Part shown: in pieces, positions 24,601-39,600 of the stretch
How the letters are laid out: every line of letters begins with the position of its first letter
Numbering within the stretch: position 1 is the stretch's first letter
NCBI RefSeq assembly: GCF_001625305.1
Contig: NW_017804365.1
Span: 704,414-768,413, forward strand
Reading direction: 5' to 3'
From: Branchiostoma belcheri
Lineage: Eukaryota; Chordata; Leptocardii; Amphioxiformes; Branchiostomatidae
DNA: 64,000 nt
The notes under the pieces: generated by a model
Seen by the model: only the letters and a program-made list of their open reading frames with translations
Database searches by the model: none
Told to the model about the DNA's origin: nothing
Program-made: the position numbers and the translations under genes

Positions 24601-27600
24601 GTAAAATCTTTGCTGCAAAATGAAGAAAACATTGCCATCGGGCATTGTCAAGTACCGGCCTCCATGTTATGTGGCCAAAGTTTCACCCAGACAATATTAC
24701 AAGGTTGCCAACATGCAATTGTGTATGCCATGGGTTTACATGTAGGTCCTGACTTACAAGTCCGGAACTGAACCTAAACCTCTGGACTTGAATCCGGACC
24801 TGAAGCTAAAATTGGGTTTAGGTATGCATCACTAGCATTGACCCTATAAATATTATGAATGTTTCATACTTGGAAGTTTGAAACAGCACAAAAACAAGCC
24901 CCAAGACGATGAATAAGTGACTAGACTATTGACTTTGACTTTCGTTCTCATTCTCAAGCCCCAAAACTGCTTCAGGTACCTTATAATTATATGAGATACA
25001 GAACTGATTAAGCTATGGGTTGGTGTACACCATGTATATTTTAGACTAACTTAGTCTAGCATAAAATGTTGGCACAGCTTTTTTTAATTATCATGGATAT
25101 AATATTACAAACAAGAAGCACAGTGTGTACAATGTATGTGTGCTGTTACATGTTTAAGTGTAACTCAAAGCAGAAATTATTTACCAGTACCTTGTAACTG
25201 TTGTACTATGTGTATTGACCCCCAATTTGTATCAGCTAAGAAGGTGACAGGTCAACAGTTATGGAGATTTGCCACTGTTGACTACTTGTCTGCAGCCCAG
25301 AGGTCATTGATCTGTTTAGTAATCAATCCATTATTTATTGTTCTATTACAGGAGGTTCTTCAGCAGCTGATTGTGATGAAACTTCCTGACATCATTGCTA
25401 TTGGCAAGGAGCCTGAAGGAGGTAGGGCCAGTTCTTGATATTGGATTCACAGCTGTATAAGGGCCTAGCAGTGTACAAAATACTTTTTTGAACCAGATTG
25501 CCCAGTGCCCAGTGGGCAACCTATGGCAAAAATTAGGTTGCCCATCAGAATTTATTACTATAAGTTACTACGTTCCTCAAATCAAGTAATGTTACATACA
25601 TAATCCTTCAACGATATTTCCAACAGCCTTTAGTTAACTGATACTAGCAATAGCCATTAATACCTAACATTAAAAAGCATCTGCCAGATACAGTGCTGCA
25701 AGCCAAGTGGGCATGATTGGGGGGGGGGGTTCTTAAAATTCAGGTAGGTTGCCCCAAGTAAAATTTGGCAACCAGGTACTTTGCATGCTGCCTAGGAAAG
25801 AAAATGTTGTGTTTCTTGTTTCCCAACCAACTCTAGAAAAAAAATGCTGACCCTAGACTTTTTTTTGTGCGTGGACCCCTGCATGGGACATAAATTTTTC
25901 AATCTGATTGACCTTTTCTAGCTCCATGATCTGTCACCTGAGTGATGACATTGAAAATAAGAAGAGTGTCCTCATTCAAGTTTTACTATCAAATTGTTAA
26001 TTATACTGTATTGCAAGTTGGATTACTACAGATTGCTGAAGTCTAAAAAAAAGAAAGAAAAAAAAAGATAATCCCTACCTACCAATACCAACACTATTTT
26101 TTTAGGACTGAAACAGGAAACACAACATTTTTTTATGCCAAGGGCAATATTGCGGTAGTTACTTCCTAGTATGGAAGTATTGTTTTGTGTCTGTTTGTAT
26201 AGAGAAAGTTGCTTGATAGCACATGGGTGAGAAAGATTGACAGGTAGAACAACAGGTCAGAAGGTTAGACACAGGAAATGCGGTGAACTTGAAGGTCACA
26301 AAAGTTTGAAATCTCTCATTCCCCATAGCAACCTGTTAGTAATGATTGAACTTTGTGGTACAAAATCATTACTAGTACATGTATGACTCTGAGACATAAA
26401 AATCTCCTTGTGTAAAATTGTCTATAAAGTGTGACATCCTTGTCAACTTACAAAGATTTACTGATTGAAAAAAGAGTTAGTCAATACAATGAATGCTCAA
26501 CCAACATTTCAAAGAATTAGCGTTACTGTGTCATGTTTTTGTCTTTTGTTTGTATTGGATGATTCCATGTTCCACCCTTTTTTCTCACAGAACAATGCAT
26601 CCATGAGTTGAGGAAGATACTGCTTTTAGTGCTGGGCTGTGCAGTACAGGTAGGATTAGACAGTCTACTACCCTGTGTAAATAAACAAGACGATTAGGAA
26701 TGCTTTTTCTTTGCCAGGTGTTTGAAATTTTGAATAAGAAAGGTTTCAATCCATTTGACCACTGGGGTTAGGCTTCACGAATTTCATCAGTTGGTTCTTG
26801 AATTCGTCCGCTTAATTTTTTCCTGTCTTCCAAAAAAAATAGAAGAATATTCAGGTTCTGGAAAAACTCAAAAATGCTCATAGTTTGATCCAAACAGTTG
26901 AAAAAAGTCCTTGTCTTCCTAGTAATGTTACAGTTTACCATCTATCAATGCAGTAGTTTGATTAAAACTAAAAGTTCAAAATTCAAAACCCAAAGAATAG
27001 TTGTATACATGGTTGTATGTCAGAATACTGTTAGAAACAGCAACATGCATGCTCTGTGTACTTTTTGTCTTGCTTTTATTTTTGATAGAGGATAAAATGT
27101 TCTTTATGTCACCGAGGGGGTTTTAAGTCCTTTTTTTGATGTCACAATTTAAAGATAAAGAGGACTGAGCAGTCCTTGTTCCTCCGATGATTTGCATCCC
27201 TCAGCACACAATAGTCTCCATGGATTAGTCCCCAATCTTTTCAATGGGGTAGAATGAAAGGTAGCTAGCCTACACAGGCCTAGGAAAACAAATGTTGTGT
27301 TTTCTGTTTCCCAACCAACCCTAGCAGGGCTCAAAATTCATTTTTGGGAATAGGTGCACTGGTGCACCCAACCTAAAAAATTAGGACTGGTGCACAAAAA
27401 CTTTTTTGGGTGCACCATATGAAACTAATCCTATTTGCAGGTCTTACTGCTCCTCTTCTGAGCTTGAATCTGAAATGGGAGCTAACTTTGAAATCTTAAA
27501 CAAGTACTACAACAAATATTTTAATGATATTATTTATCTGACACTTAGATGCTAGGAATATTCTGCATACTATTTTTTGATATGTACAAAAATACCTACA

Positions 27601-30600
27601 AAAATATTTGGGTGCACCAGTGCACTCACAGAAAAAAATTGGGTGCACAGCTCCAATTTTGGGTGCACTAACGTGCACAGGCACCCAGTATTTCAAGCCC
27701 TGCCTAAGAGATGAAACGTTGTACAATCGGTTTTCCAACATTGACATTGAAAATGGGTGAACTGTATTGTATACGTGAAATCACTAGAGATTGCCAAAGT
27801 CTAAGAGAAAAAAAAGAAAGAAAAAAAAGATAATCCCTACCTACCAACCCTAGTTTTTTTCAGAACTTAAACAGGAAACACAGCAATTTGTTTCCTGGGC
27901 CCCACACATGCTCATGTCCATATGAAAGACTGGGTTTTACGTGCATACAAACTGCTACCATCACAAGCTCTGTTCCTGCTTCTTAGAAGTGGCAGTCAAA
28001 GAATCAAGACAACAATGTATTATTGGGAAGTTGGTCACAATGAAAGTACATTTTTACTTTAAATCCCAGTAGTTGCAATCAACTGTGCCAGAAACATGTC
28101 AGTTTAGGACTCTTTCCTGCAGGAAGTGTTTATTTTATCTTTAAATTTAGATGAAAGCATTTTGTTTTTATAAATATGTATGCATATCTGTTTGCGTTAG
28201 TGATTTTTTGTCAGTTCATTGAACATTATGGTACTGCAATGTATTTTTTACCTTGCGCCCTCTGAATATATACATTTGTAATTCAGACAAAGGACTGTCC
28301 TAGTTTTTTAAAATGTATGTAAAAATGATGTAAAAATTCAGCTGTTGTTTAATAGATATGATTTTAAGCCCCCCTTTATGCTGTAATTAAATGGTGATAG
28401 AATATTATTTTCTGTGGAACATTTTCATCATACACGTATCATATTCATTTATTACCTACAGTGTGAAAAGAAGGAGGGCTTCATTGAGAAAATCAAAGAG
28501 CTAGACCTGGATGTACAACATGCTATGGTTGGACATATTCAAGAGGTAGGTTCTATGGCCTAACATTTAAGAATATCTCATGAAAATGTTACTCATTCAA
28601 TAAAAGATATAACCATGTAAGCAAGAGGCATGCCAATAACTCTTGGAGGGTGTATAATGCTTGCCAACCAATACAACATTAGTTGTAAGAGGATCTAACT
28701 TAAGGTACATGTACTTGTACTTTTATTGTCCAAACAGTACCCGTGCAGTCGCAGCCTTTATACGGCTGAATTGATGCAGGGTATCACATAATAATCAATA
28801 CAAATCACAACAATTACAACAATCAAATAATACACATGATACACATATTTGTTCCACAATTATTTTTGTGGAACTGTCGCAAGGGTCTGTGCGGCTGCCA
28901 TTCGGTGCCACCAGGTGACCTCAATACGACTTTCCACAACCGAAGTTAGGTACCCATTCACACCTGGGTGGAGTGAGGAAAGTCGTGTAAAGTGACATGT
29001 ACCGGGTACGACTCGGAATCGAACCCGGGTCTCCCCGGTTCATAGTCGATTGCTCTAACCACCACACCACCCGACGCCATAAGGTCGGGTACTTGTAAGG
29101 TACATAATGAAAACTCTAGTATACAGTACAAACTTTGTGATATCTCTCCCCTGTACAGATCACAGACAACACAGACAACATCTTCTGTACCCAGTGGAGT
29201 GAGCTGACAGAGATCCCTCCTGAGGAGCTGGACGGTCTGTCCAGAAACATGTTCTACCATCTCAAGAGACTGGTCAACGAGAGGGACGACTACTGTGAGG
29301 TCAGAACAGTTAACACAAGTTTTCTCTCTTTATTCTGTTCAGTACAATACTCTTTAGCCTAAGTAAAGCCATCTGCACGCGCATTGATTTTTGCCTGTTC
29401 TCAAAAAAAAAAAGTCACCTCCAAGCCTCTGGCCTAGTACAGAGGACGTCACCCAGGCTGACAAAGTTCCACGGAACTCGAGAACTCAGTACAGGGCTGA
29501 TTCATACAATGCCGCAAAAGGCCAGAATGTGCCGGTTTATCATAAAAGTCTCTATGTACTACTGTATTGCTGTGGCTTAGCTGCATTTTTTTTGGCTGGA
29601 CTTTTTTTTTTTTATTCACTCGCGTGCACTAGTTTGAGTGTCTTCAGAGGATGTCAGCCATAAAATTAAGACAGTGTAGCCTTATTAGTTATGGCTAATC
29701 TTACAGGGTTCAAATACAAGATTACTACAAATTACGCAAAATAAAACATACATGTAAACAGACTACAATCATCATGGTAAATGTCATAGTCAGGCTTTTT
29801 GGGGGTCAAAGATGACTCAAACTTAACTCAAATTTCATTTTATTCGGAAAAATCTGGTCAGACACCTCCCAAACTTCATCCAACCTTGGTTTGTTTATGG
29901 TCGAGGAAGGTTCTGAATGTGTGATGGGGACTCAAAGTTGACATTCCCGTTTTCCCTCCCAGGCTCTTGCAGAGATCACACAAGAGAGGGACTACTACCA
30001 GCTGGCCCAGCAGGAGGCCAGCAAACAGGCACAGTCCCCGGTCACCCCGGGACAGCCCCAGGACAAGAACCACCTGACCGTGGAGCTGGCCGACACCAAG
30101 GCCAAACTCAGGAGACTCCGACAGGAGCTGGAGGAGAAGACGGAACAAGTCGTGGACTTCAAGCACGAGATCGAGCAGACCAACCTCACGCTGCAGAAAC
30201 TCCGGCAGGAGAACCTGGAGCTGAGCACGGACGCGCGCTCGGCGAGGGCGTACCGGGACGAGCTGGACGTGGCCAAGGAGAAACTGAGCAAGACAGAGAA
30301 GTTTGAGTCAGAGATCCAGAGGTACAAGGAGAAACTCAACGACTTGGACTTCTATAAGGCCCGGACTGAGGTTAGTTTCTGTTTCTCGGGCTCAAAATAC
30401 TTTTTTTTTTGTAGTCCAGGACCTGGTATTACTGTCACATTGAAAATTACCTGTACCAGACAGATTTTAACTGAATTTAGGATGTATGGAAACCATTGCC
30501 ATTAGTATTTATTTTATACTTATACATAGATGGTCAATGCAGCAAATAGGAATCCACACACACATAGTACATAGAATAGTCTATGTTATGAACCCAGTGC

Positions 30601-33600
30601 ATTGACCGGTGCAGGTAATTAAGTGCAGGTAGACATCAGAAATACCAGCACATCCTCAATTTTACCTGCACTAAAGTGCACATGCACCCTGTATTTCGAG
30701 CCCTGATACTTGTGTACACAAACTATCAGAAGAAATAGAACTCACACACACTTTGTTCAGTAATTACTTATCCTGCTGATATCTGTACTGCATGATTATT
30801 TATTGAATGTTAACAAATAAACCTCATTTTTACATAGATGTTCCAGTACTTTGGGCCTTTACCTGAATGATTTTCATGGTACTGTACCAGTAGGCTGCCC
30901 TACGGCAGATCAGTTAGACTGATCCCACTGCCTGTAACATGCAATTTCTGTGTAAAGCCTGACCCCTAACCCTTCCTGCCCTCCAGGAGCTGCGTGAAGA
31001 CAACAGGATCCTCCACGAGACCAAGGCCATGCTGGAGGAGCAGGTGGAGTCCCTCAGGGCTAAGAAGGAGAAGTGGGTGGAGGTGGAACAGGAGAACCTG
31101 AGGATCAAGGCACAGCTGAAGGAGATGGAGGAGGTGAGAGGGGGGAACACTGGGCACATTGTGTGTGTGTGTGCTACACTAGACCTTAGGGACTGGATGG
31201 ATATGTGGAGGTGGAAAGGAAATATGCTAGCCTGGATGCCAGACTGGTAGACTGGCCCAGGCAGCAGTCTGGTACCCAGTCTAATAATAATGATAAACTT
31301 GAAAGAGGTAGAAAATACTGTAAAATTCACTTCAGTGTTCGAAATACCTGTCTGCAGTCTGCAATCTGCAGATATTGTTTATTGTTTATTTACCATTTGC
31401 ACGTATATTAAAAACAATTACACAATCAAATAATAATAATCAAAGAATGTGCGGGGTAGGCCAGAAACCAGGGTGGTTTTTCTAGAGGCCTACCCCAAGA
31501 TAGATTTTCAAGATTGCAGAAGAAAAATTTATACAATCTGCAATTTTGCAGAAGGAAAAGTAGGCTCCAGATTTAATGGTTTTCAATTTAGCACACTAGA
31601 ACTCTCAGGCCCTAGGGGCAGACAACACTTAAATCCTGTTCTGAAACAACAGGAGCTTCTTCACTAATTTATATCATCATTGTCTTGACTTGTCTATCTT
31701 TTGTTTCCTTTTGACTCCAAAAATTTGTCTTCACTAATTTGCATATGAATCAATAGTTTCTGCTAATAAACCTGCATTTCTTCTGCAATGTGAAAGAGAA
31801 GGATCTATAAAGTCTGAAATTAAAAAGAGTAATATTTCAAACTTAAAAGAATTCCAGTAATGCTACAGATTTACAAAGCTATATATGATGTAAAAAGGCA
31901 TAATTCGTCTGAGAAGGGTGTAGTATGGAGGCATGTGTATTTGCATGCAGGAAGTATTTCCAAATTGCAGATCCAAATTTCGACTCTTCTGCAAAATTGC
32001 AGAGCACTGAAAAAAAGTATTTCGACCACTGCACTTTATGTTTGTAGTCACTGTAGCAAAATATTGCGGTCTGAGAAGAATGGAGGTGTTCACAGAACTA
32101 TATGTTCGCGGTGGCGGCAGGTGCAGAAAAAAAAAGTCAGCGAAGTATTTGTTAGAGAGGGAAGTGACAGCAAAAATTACAGGCCATCCCCCAGTTAGAT
32201 CATGTACGTAGGTGGTTTGTGTGCTACTGCAGCGGAACTTCCGGTTTTGGAGAAAATCTGTATTTCTATAACTGCCGAAAATCTGTATTTCTATCCCTTC
32301 TGCATAACACACCAGATGTGGCAGCTGGCTATGTTACACCTGAATGACTTGTTACAGGTATAAGATAGACATGAGGTAGATAGTTTATAAATGTTACTTG
32401 GATAGTAAGATGTATTCTCAGGATGGAACATACTATTATTATACATATTAGAAAAAGTGAAAATACTGTAAAACAAACACCCTTAAATTTTTAATGATCT
32501 TAAGCCAACCCAACCATTGTAGAGCTACAAGGAGGGAAGTGCAAATTCACACCATTTGTTCTTTTCCCATGGGATGCTTTCTCTAATCATGTATCAGACT
32601 GTACCAACCACAAGACTAGTGTCCCACCACTTTCCAATTTTCCAGTGACTGGTTGTTTCCTCTCTCTCACACTATTGGACCTGACCCTAATAACCCAGAG
32701 TGATATCACATAGGGGGTGTCGTGACCTCTGCAATCTGGAGGTAATTGTCTAGTAACCCTCAGGCAAATGACAGTTGACTGCTCTGTCTTTTCCTCCAAA
32801 ACAGTTTATTGAGTTCTATCTGGAGTTGGAAATGTTTTGATCAAAAGCCTTAAAAGTTGAAAAATTCTTCGTATCGTGTAGTTGAATAGCAGATTGCCCC
32901 AAATTCACACTAGTTTTGTCAGACACACAAATACCTAACACATAACAACAATCCAACAAAGTACATTTGTATTTCCTAAAACCTTACATGAGAACAATTT
33001 GTTGCCAGCCTTCCTGAATTTATCGTTAAGCATTGCAGACCCTCCTAAATTTACCGTAAAGCATTGTCAGGAACTCCCCCATGCAGACCCTCCTGTATAT
33101 CAGTAGCTTCCTCTTTTGCACCTGTGAAAACAGTCTACAAGATACTGTAAATCACTTTATGTTCGCGGTAGCAAAAGTTCACGGTTCGAGAAAAATGGAC
33201 ATGTTCGGGGAACTATACTTTCGTAGTAGCGGCAGGTGCAGGAAAAAGAAAGCGTGGAAATTATTTGTTCGCGGTAATGATAAATTTGTGGTACGGAATT
33301 GACCGCGAAAACCGTGAATATAAAAGTACTGTGAAAAAATCATGATTTACAGTAGTCTGACACAGGGATTGACCTGATGACTGCCAAATATGTCTTTTGT
33401 GCCATCTAGATAAGATTAAATGTCTGGGTATATCTGAGGCATTTTAATTATCTGAAGACCAGCTCTAGTGTACAAAACAGTCCACTGTTTATCAATGAAG
33501 GCATGATGACATATGATTCTATTACAAAAACTGCTGGCTTGGGATGTCTTGTAATTCGTAATTTGTGCCTAATGGTCTTTTGCTCAACAAGTCAAGTGTC

Positions 33601-36600
33601 CTAACCAAGGCTCTCAATACTTTTTTCTGCATACCTGCACCAGACAAAATTTACCTGCACCATAGTACTAAACATACATCATGCTAAAAACTGTTCTAAA
33701 ACTATTACCATTGTTTCTTTTGATAAAAGAATTTATACTTCATTGCAGGTAGCAGTCAATTCCGGAAATAAGAAAAAAAGAAAACAATACTCCAAATTCA
33801 CATACAATGTACAATAATTATTGTTGTAAAGGGGTTTTTCTGCACAGCTCCAATTTTACCTGCACTAAGGTGCATACATGTACATGTACATTGAGCATTT
33901 TGCAGTTTATTTAGATTTTTTGCAAATCAGAAAAAAATGGACAGGGCGAATCCGAGAAACAAAATTACATCAAATTAAGTTGGTGTGGCCTTTAATCTGT
34001 GGTGAACCAAATCTGTGAACACTTTTGATAAGAGACCATTGGGAGTAACATTCTTTAAGCACCATGCTTTTCAACCATTCGTTTGTTTGACACAACGATT
34101 TCCCTACAATCAAATGTGTGCCCTACACGTGTCTGATCGTATTTAATTGCTTTATAATGCTAAGTGACCTTGTAATATGGGTGTGGCTCTGTATATCACA
34201 CCCAAGAGTTTGAAAAGCTATTAATAATACTAATGGGTGGAGTTGAGAAAGGGAGAAGACTTTGTAACTTATTTGAGAATAACAATAATTATTCTGGTGC
34301 TTTAATTCCACGTCGTTATTTGTTATTCTGAATTCATTGTTAAGCATTAATTGAAAAATTCTTCACATGGCTTAGTCGACATGCTATAATTCGCTCAAAA
34401 TCATAACAAAAATCCAAGGTCCACATTCCATTGAATACAATACTAGTATGCTGCATCAGTGCATTTAAAGTTGTCATTTTGTTCTCTTGCTTTAGATAGC
34501 TGGATATCTGTAATTCCTTGCTTTAGTTAAACACAGTTTTGTCCAAGGTCTTGGTTTCAAAAGGTCAATGTTTTTCAGTGCAGGGCAGGGTCCTGACTTG
34601 AATGTGTGGTTTACTGACAGATATTGTCCAGAAATGGGCTCCTGTGCAAAGTCAAAATTGTCACGGACCCCCTTTGAAATCAGGCCCTATAGAATTTAAA
34701 GCCCCACCCATGTGTGTATATAGTCCGGGTATAGAGCCCACTACAAAAACGTAGCATCAAAATGCAAGCTCACGGTCTTGTGCAGTGTGAATGGCCATAC
34801 ATGGCAAAGCCCAGGAAAGGGTTAAAATTGAGAGAGGGTCGCTTCTTTTCATGTAGGCGTTAAAGTATATCACTTTAACAAAAGCCTTGACCTTTGAATG
34901 TTTGAGTGCTGGAATCAAAGCCAGTGCTGAATTCTGTAAATCACTCTATATTCGTGGTAGCAAAATTTCGCGGTCTGAGAAAATGGACAATGTTTGTAAA
35001 CTACATGTTTTTTTGCAGTGGCAGAAGAATTTATTAGAGAGAAAGTCAGCAAATTATTTGTTCCCAGGAATGATATTAAGGAATCTTAAGAAATATAAAT
35101 TAAAAGTAATGTGAAAAAATCATGGTTTACAGTATTCTCAGGGCTCGAAATTAAAGGTAGTCCAATGGCCACTGACCACTAAAGTTTAGGCTGGGACAAC
35201 TGAAAAGACACTTTGGGACATTTTTGGGGCAATAGAAAAATAATCAACATCAGAATGTCAGCCCTTGTTTCCTTTATCAGGCACACATCTCGGCTTTTGG
35301 ATCCGGAAAAATCTCCCAAATTTCCTGTCTTCTCTGCATTTATAGTGCGCCTGCGCCATAAGCAAAATGAAGTTGACTTTAATTAAGTTGAAGTCTAACA
35401 ATACTTTCCGAAAAACAGGTTTGGACAGTTCATCCTCACTTCGGGACAATTAAAATTTATTTTTGGCACAGTGCTGGGACAATAGGAACAAAGGATAATT
35501 TCGAGGCCTTATTCTGTGCATGTTACTGAACCATTACGTCAGGGGGCAGCCTAACAACACCTCATAGCGTCCTCACTATGTACTCAGGACACTTTGGTAA
35601 CACTTGTGACAGGTGAGCGATTATTTGCGGAGGTCGGGCGGGTGTGTTGACAAGGTCGCTGCTGCTTGTTGACGCTCCTGCCTGAGAGGATGTTGTGGTC
35701 GTTAATGGGACCTTTAATCACTGTTGTTGTTCTGTCGCACTCTGAGATCATTGGTCCATCTAACGCAGATCAGGTTTAGACACACTAGGACTAAGACCCG
35801 ATTTACAGTAAATTACACGTGGGGAAAAGCCTAACTAAACTGCGCACATCAAATTTTTCCTGTGTGCAAATTGATATTCATGTACACACGGTCAGATTGT
35901 ACATTACCTCGAGAGCTGGTGTACAATTTGAATTAACCTTTTTGATGTACGTCAAAGAAGGTAGATGTACATCATAATAATATACACATACTAGGATAAA
36001 TTTTGATGTACACAGGTTTTGTACATTGTACTTTCTCGTGTGTACACAGTTCTTGTATTGTCAGGTTTTTGTACCCACGGGTTTCAGTCCACAAATGAAA
36101 TAAAAGCTTCTTTGTCCCAACATGCAGTATTTGTGGATGCCTACGGATGAAATTACAGATATTTTGTACTGTTAGCATGAGAGATGTAAAGTGTAAGTGT
36201 CAAAAACTAGATATCTTATTGCTTAGTAGTAAGCAGACTGTCATACAAGTGTACAGTTTCAACAAAAACTGTCAGAATTTATAATTTTGTTGCATGTTTC
36301 ATGAAGGAAATATGATACCAACAAAGCTTAGCTAGAATTTATGTGAATCATAATATTATTCATATCCATTTCATTAGTGAACTTTAGGAAAATGTTAGGT
36401 CATAAAATAACACAGCTGCATGAGAATGGCTTAATAAAGCTAAATTATTTCATAAGTCATATTATCAGGGCCTCATCAGTATTTAATATATTCTCTATTA
36501 TTTTTGACAGCTGTTTAAGATTAGTTTGGGTGTAAAACATCAATCATAGGTTAAAGAGCACATCAGTGTGGCATAAACTCTACTCTAGTGTGTGTAAAAG

Positions 36601-39600
36601 GAGAGGGAGGTCAGGTCCAAAGGGATCAAATGTAATGCAATTAGGATTTGTGTAACCAAAGAGTTTGTAGGGCCTAGGAAAAAAAATGTTGTGTTTCAGC
36701 CCTGAAAAAATTAGGGTCGGTAGGTACAATATAGGGATTATCTTTTTGTTTCTTTTTTTTTAGACTTCAACGATATCTATATAGACTTCAGTGATATCTA
36801 TATACATGTAGAGAGTCCAACTTATTCAATACAGTTTAACAAAGTAAAACTTGCATGAGGACCCATGTCAATGCTAAAAAACCAATTGTACAACGTTTTA
36901 TCACTCAGGTGTCAGATCAGGGAGCTAGAAAAGGTTGACCAGCTAGAAAAAAAATGGCCCTTGCAGGGGTCCACCCAAGAAAAAGTCTAGGGTGGATAGG
37001 TTTTTCTAGGGTCGTTTGGAAAACAGGAAACGCAACATTTTTTCCTATGCCTAGTATTAAACACAACTGGCAGGCAATAAGTCAATTGTAGACTTGTTTA
37101 GCTCATTTTTATGCACATTCACATGTTATAAGTTACGAGTTACATTAGGGAGTTGAACTACCATAATGTAGTTACAATGAGGTTGTCATTTTAGGTACTG
37201 TTAATCACTTTATATTCGTGGTACTGTATCATATTTGCAGTTTTTGTGGTCACTTCTATAGCGCAAAGTTATAATTAATGTGAACAAATAATTTGCCAAC
37301 TTTCTTTTTGCTGCACCTGCTGCCAACGGGAACATATAGTTCCGCGAACATGTTCATTTTTATCGGACCGTGAAATTTTGCTCCGGCGAACATAAAGTGA
37401 TTTACAGTATCAAGTTACAAGTTACATTACAGTTTAACATGAATGTAATTTCAGGCGTCACCACAGCAGATGAACAAAAATGTAATACTTACGTCACCCA
37501 ATAAAACAAAATCCATACCATAATCCATACAAATCTGGTTGCTACGTAAGACTTAGTACTGTTTTGGGTGGCTGAGCGTCTGTCCAGACAGAGTACATTT
37601 GTAGGTTGACAGCACATGGCTGGGGGAAGATTGACAGACAGCATGACAGGAGGTTAAAAGGTCATACACAGGAAGGTCCTAAAAACCCCAAATACTTCCT
37701 AAGAGTCTAAAATTATCAGTTTATTGACCTGTTTTTTTTTCTACCGCTTTGATTTTCCAGAGAAGAGATGAAGACAGGAGGAGGATCCAGGAGCTGGTTG
37801 ATGAGAACATGGCTCTGGATCTGGACAAGAGACAGACACTTAACGAGTCCTTAACCCTCGGGAGGGAGCTGGAAGATGCCAAAACCAAGAGCTCTTCAGG
37901 TATCTACTTGTTATGATTCTACTTTACACTGTTTACAGTACAGCCAATGGAGTACATTGTACATCCATAGGTCAAGTAGTTGTACTCAAGTGCTAATAAT
38001 ATGTAGTTGGAAAAGAAAAAAAAAAAGAAAAATCTGTGATGTGATTATGTAATAACAAAATGATAACCTGCAGTGTTCTAGCCAGCGTCAATCTTTTCTC
38101 CATTTGACGAAGTTTTGCGACTCACGATGGATGGAGATTTTGCCAAATCTGTTATTTTCGACAGACAAAAATTGGCGTATGAAGATATACATGTAGAAAG
38201 AGAAGTAGCTCAACTAAGCTTAGTTTATTAGCAAAATTGGCCCCAGAAAATGCAGGAAATGGATTTAAAATTTCACTTTTTATGGCCAGATTGTCGCATC
38301 TCTGGCACTTGACATGATGTAACGTCAAACAAAATTAATAAGATGACAGTAAAAAAAACAAGTGCTTCTGCAAAAGCTGACCATTTTCGCCGCTTACAGG
38401 CTTACAGTTTTTACGAACATTTTCCCCATCCTAGCATTTCAATTTACCTAAGTTATATAAATGGTTCTAGTTCTTATCAACATTGTATATAATGAGAGAA
38501 CATGCACTTCTATATTTCAACTCTTTAAGTTACACATTACAAAAATCAAGTATATAACAGTTTATAACCTGTTTTCTCTCTTTTAAGAGTCTTTTTAACA
38601 GAATAAAAAAATGAGACACAAAAGTACATTTTAACTTAAATTATAAGTAACGTTAATATATATATATATATAATTTTATTCAAAATCTCTTCTATGGCTT
38701 TGTCCCCAACATCTAAGTTTACAAACCTCGTGACATTCAACCAGGGCTTTAGCCAGCGCCCGTTTTACCGTCAATTGACGGTATTTTTTCCCGTCGGACG
38801 GTAAAAATTTAAGTCCTTACCGTCAACATTGACGGTCAAAAATCGTGGGTGAAGACATTAAACTTAGCAAAAAATGTAGCGAATTTGAATGAGCCACGGC
38901 GCGGGGTCTTTCCAAAGCGCGTCGCGTCTTTCTCAAAAACGCCGCGGGCCCACACATTTCTTATTTAAATACGGCGGGAAACCTGACTTCAAGGAACGTG
39001 CCGATGTCTGTTAACTCGGTTCTTTTCTTCAATGTTGCTGTCTGTTTAAACAACATGTGCTAACGGCCACATAAGAACAATGGCTCGACTCAGACTCACG
39101 CTGGTAACTGTACATGACAATAAGATAAATAAACAACATGTGGCAACGAACAAAGAAATATCAAACGTTTTGAAAATATACTGTACTTGAATTTTCATAC
39201 CATCGCAAGAAAACGGAGATCGATCTACGCAAAGTGGCTTTATTATTTATATAAACTTCGTTAAACCACCTTCGAAGACTTGAGCGGCAGCATAAAGATA
39301 AATTTTCTGGAGCCGATCGCTGAAGCAAGTTTTTGCTGGCGTACGTAACTACCTCCGCGGCAAAATCCCATATGCCGTAGCGAAATCGCGTCTCAGCACT
39401 TCCCCAAATCAACTCCATGGCCGCTAAAGTCTGCAAATGAGGTTAAACTTCCTCATTTCGGTTGAGAAGCGAAGCTACTAGTATAAAATCATGTGCATGG
39501 CGGCCATTTTGTTTGCTACCCGAAGTCTTCCGAATGATCTAAATAAGGAAATCGTCGGAAATCTGAGCCACATCCCTCGCTGTCGGCATGCGCTCGGGGC

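Larger units (their letters stand above)
643..25351 (+). other. Intron 1 (24.7 kb)
   Basis: GT-AG intron between Hook-domain exons. It holds elements M2, D1, L, the C-derived satellite, E1, the D array with an assembly gap, F, A, B, C, J, M1 and D copies, the tetranucleotide repeat and a CpG-rich block, each listed separately. Between them (for example 900-2200, 8000-9300, 17900-18050, 19900-20650) I see only AT-rich unique or unrecognised sequence and no convincing gene. It is the most likely site of enhancers or alternative promoters because of its size and position. Confidence 0.85.
26650..28461 (+). other. Intron 3
   Basis: Contains the B fragment (26767-26990) and the J element with a nested C copy (27278-27901). 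The stretch 27902-28461 is AT-rich and shows nothing I recognise. Confidence 0.8.
31134..37760 (+). other. Intron 7 (6.6 kb)
   Basis: Contains H (31333-32031), F copies (32040, 33142, 34935, 37199), C copies (33606, 35139), a B fragment (33895) and J (36671). Between about 35520 and 36660 there is AT-rich sequence with several tgtacaca words and no gene. Confidence 0.8.

Noticed and set aside
29005..29079. Possible tRNA gene on the minus strand
   Set aside because: A and B boxes are present, but there is no acceptor stem and the sequence passes into a SINE body with target duplications.
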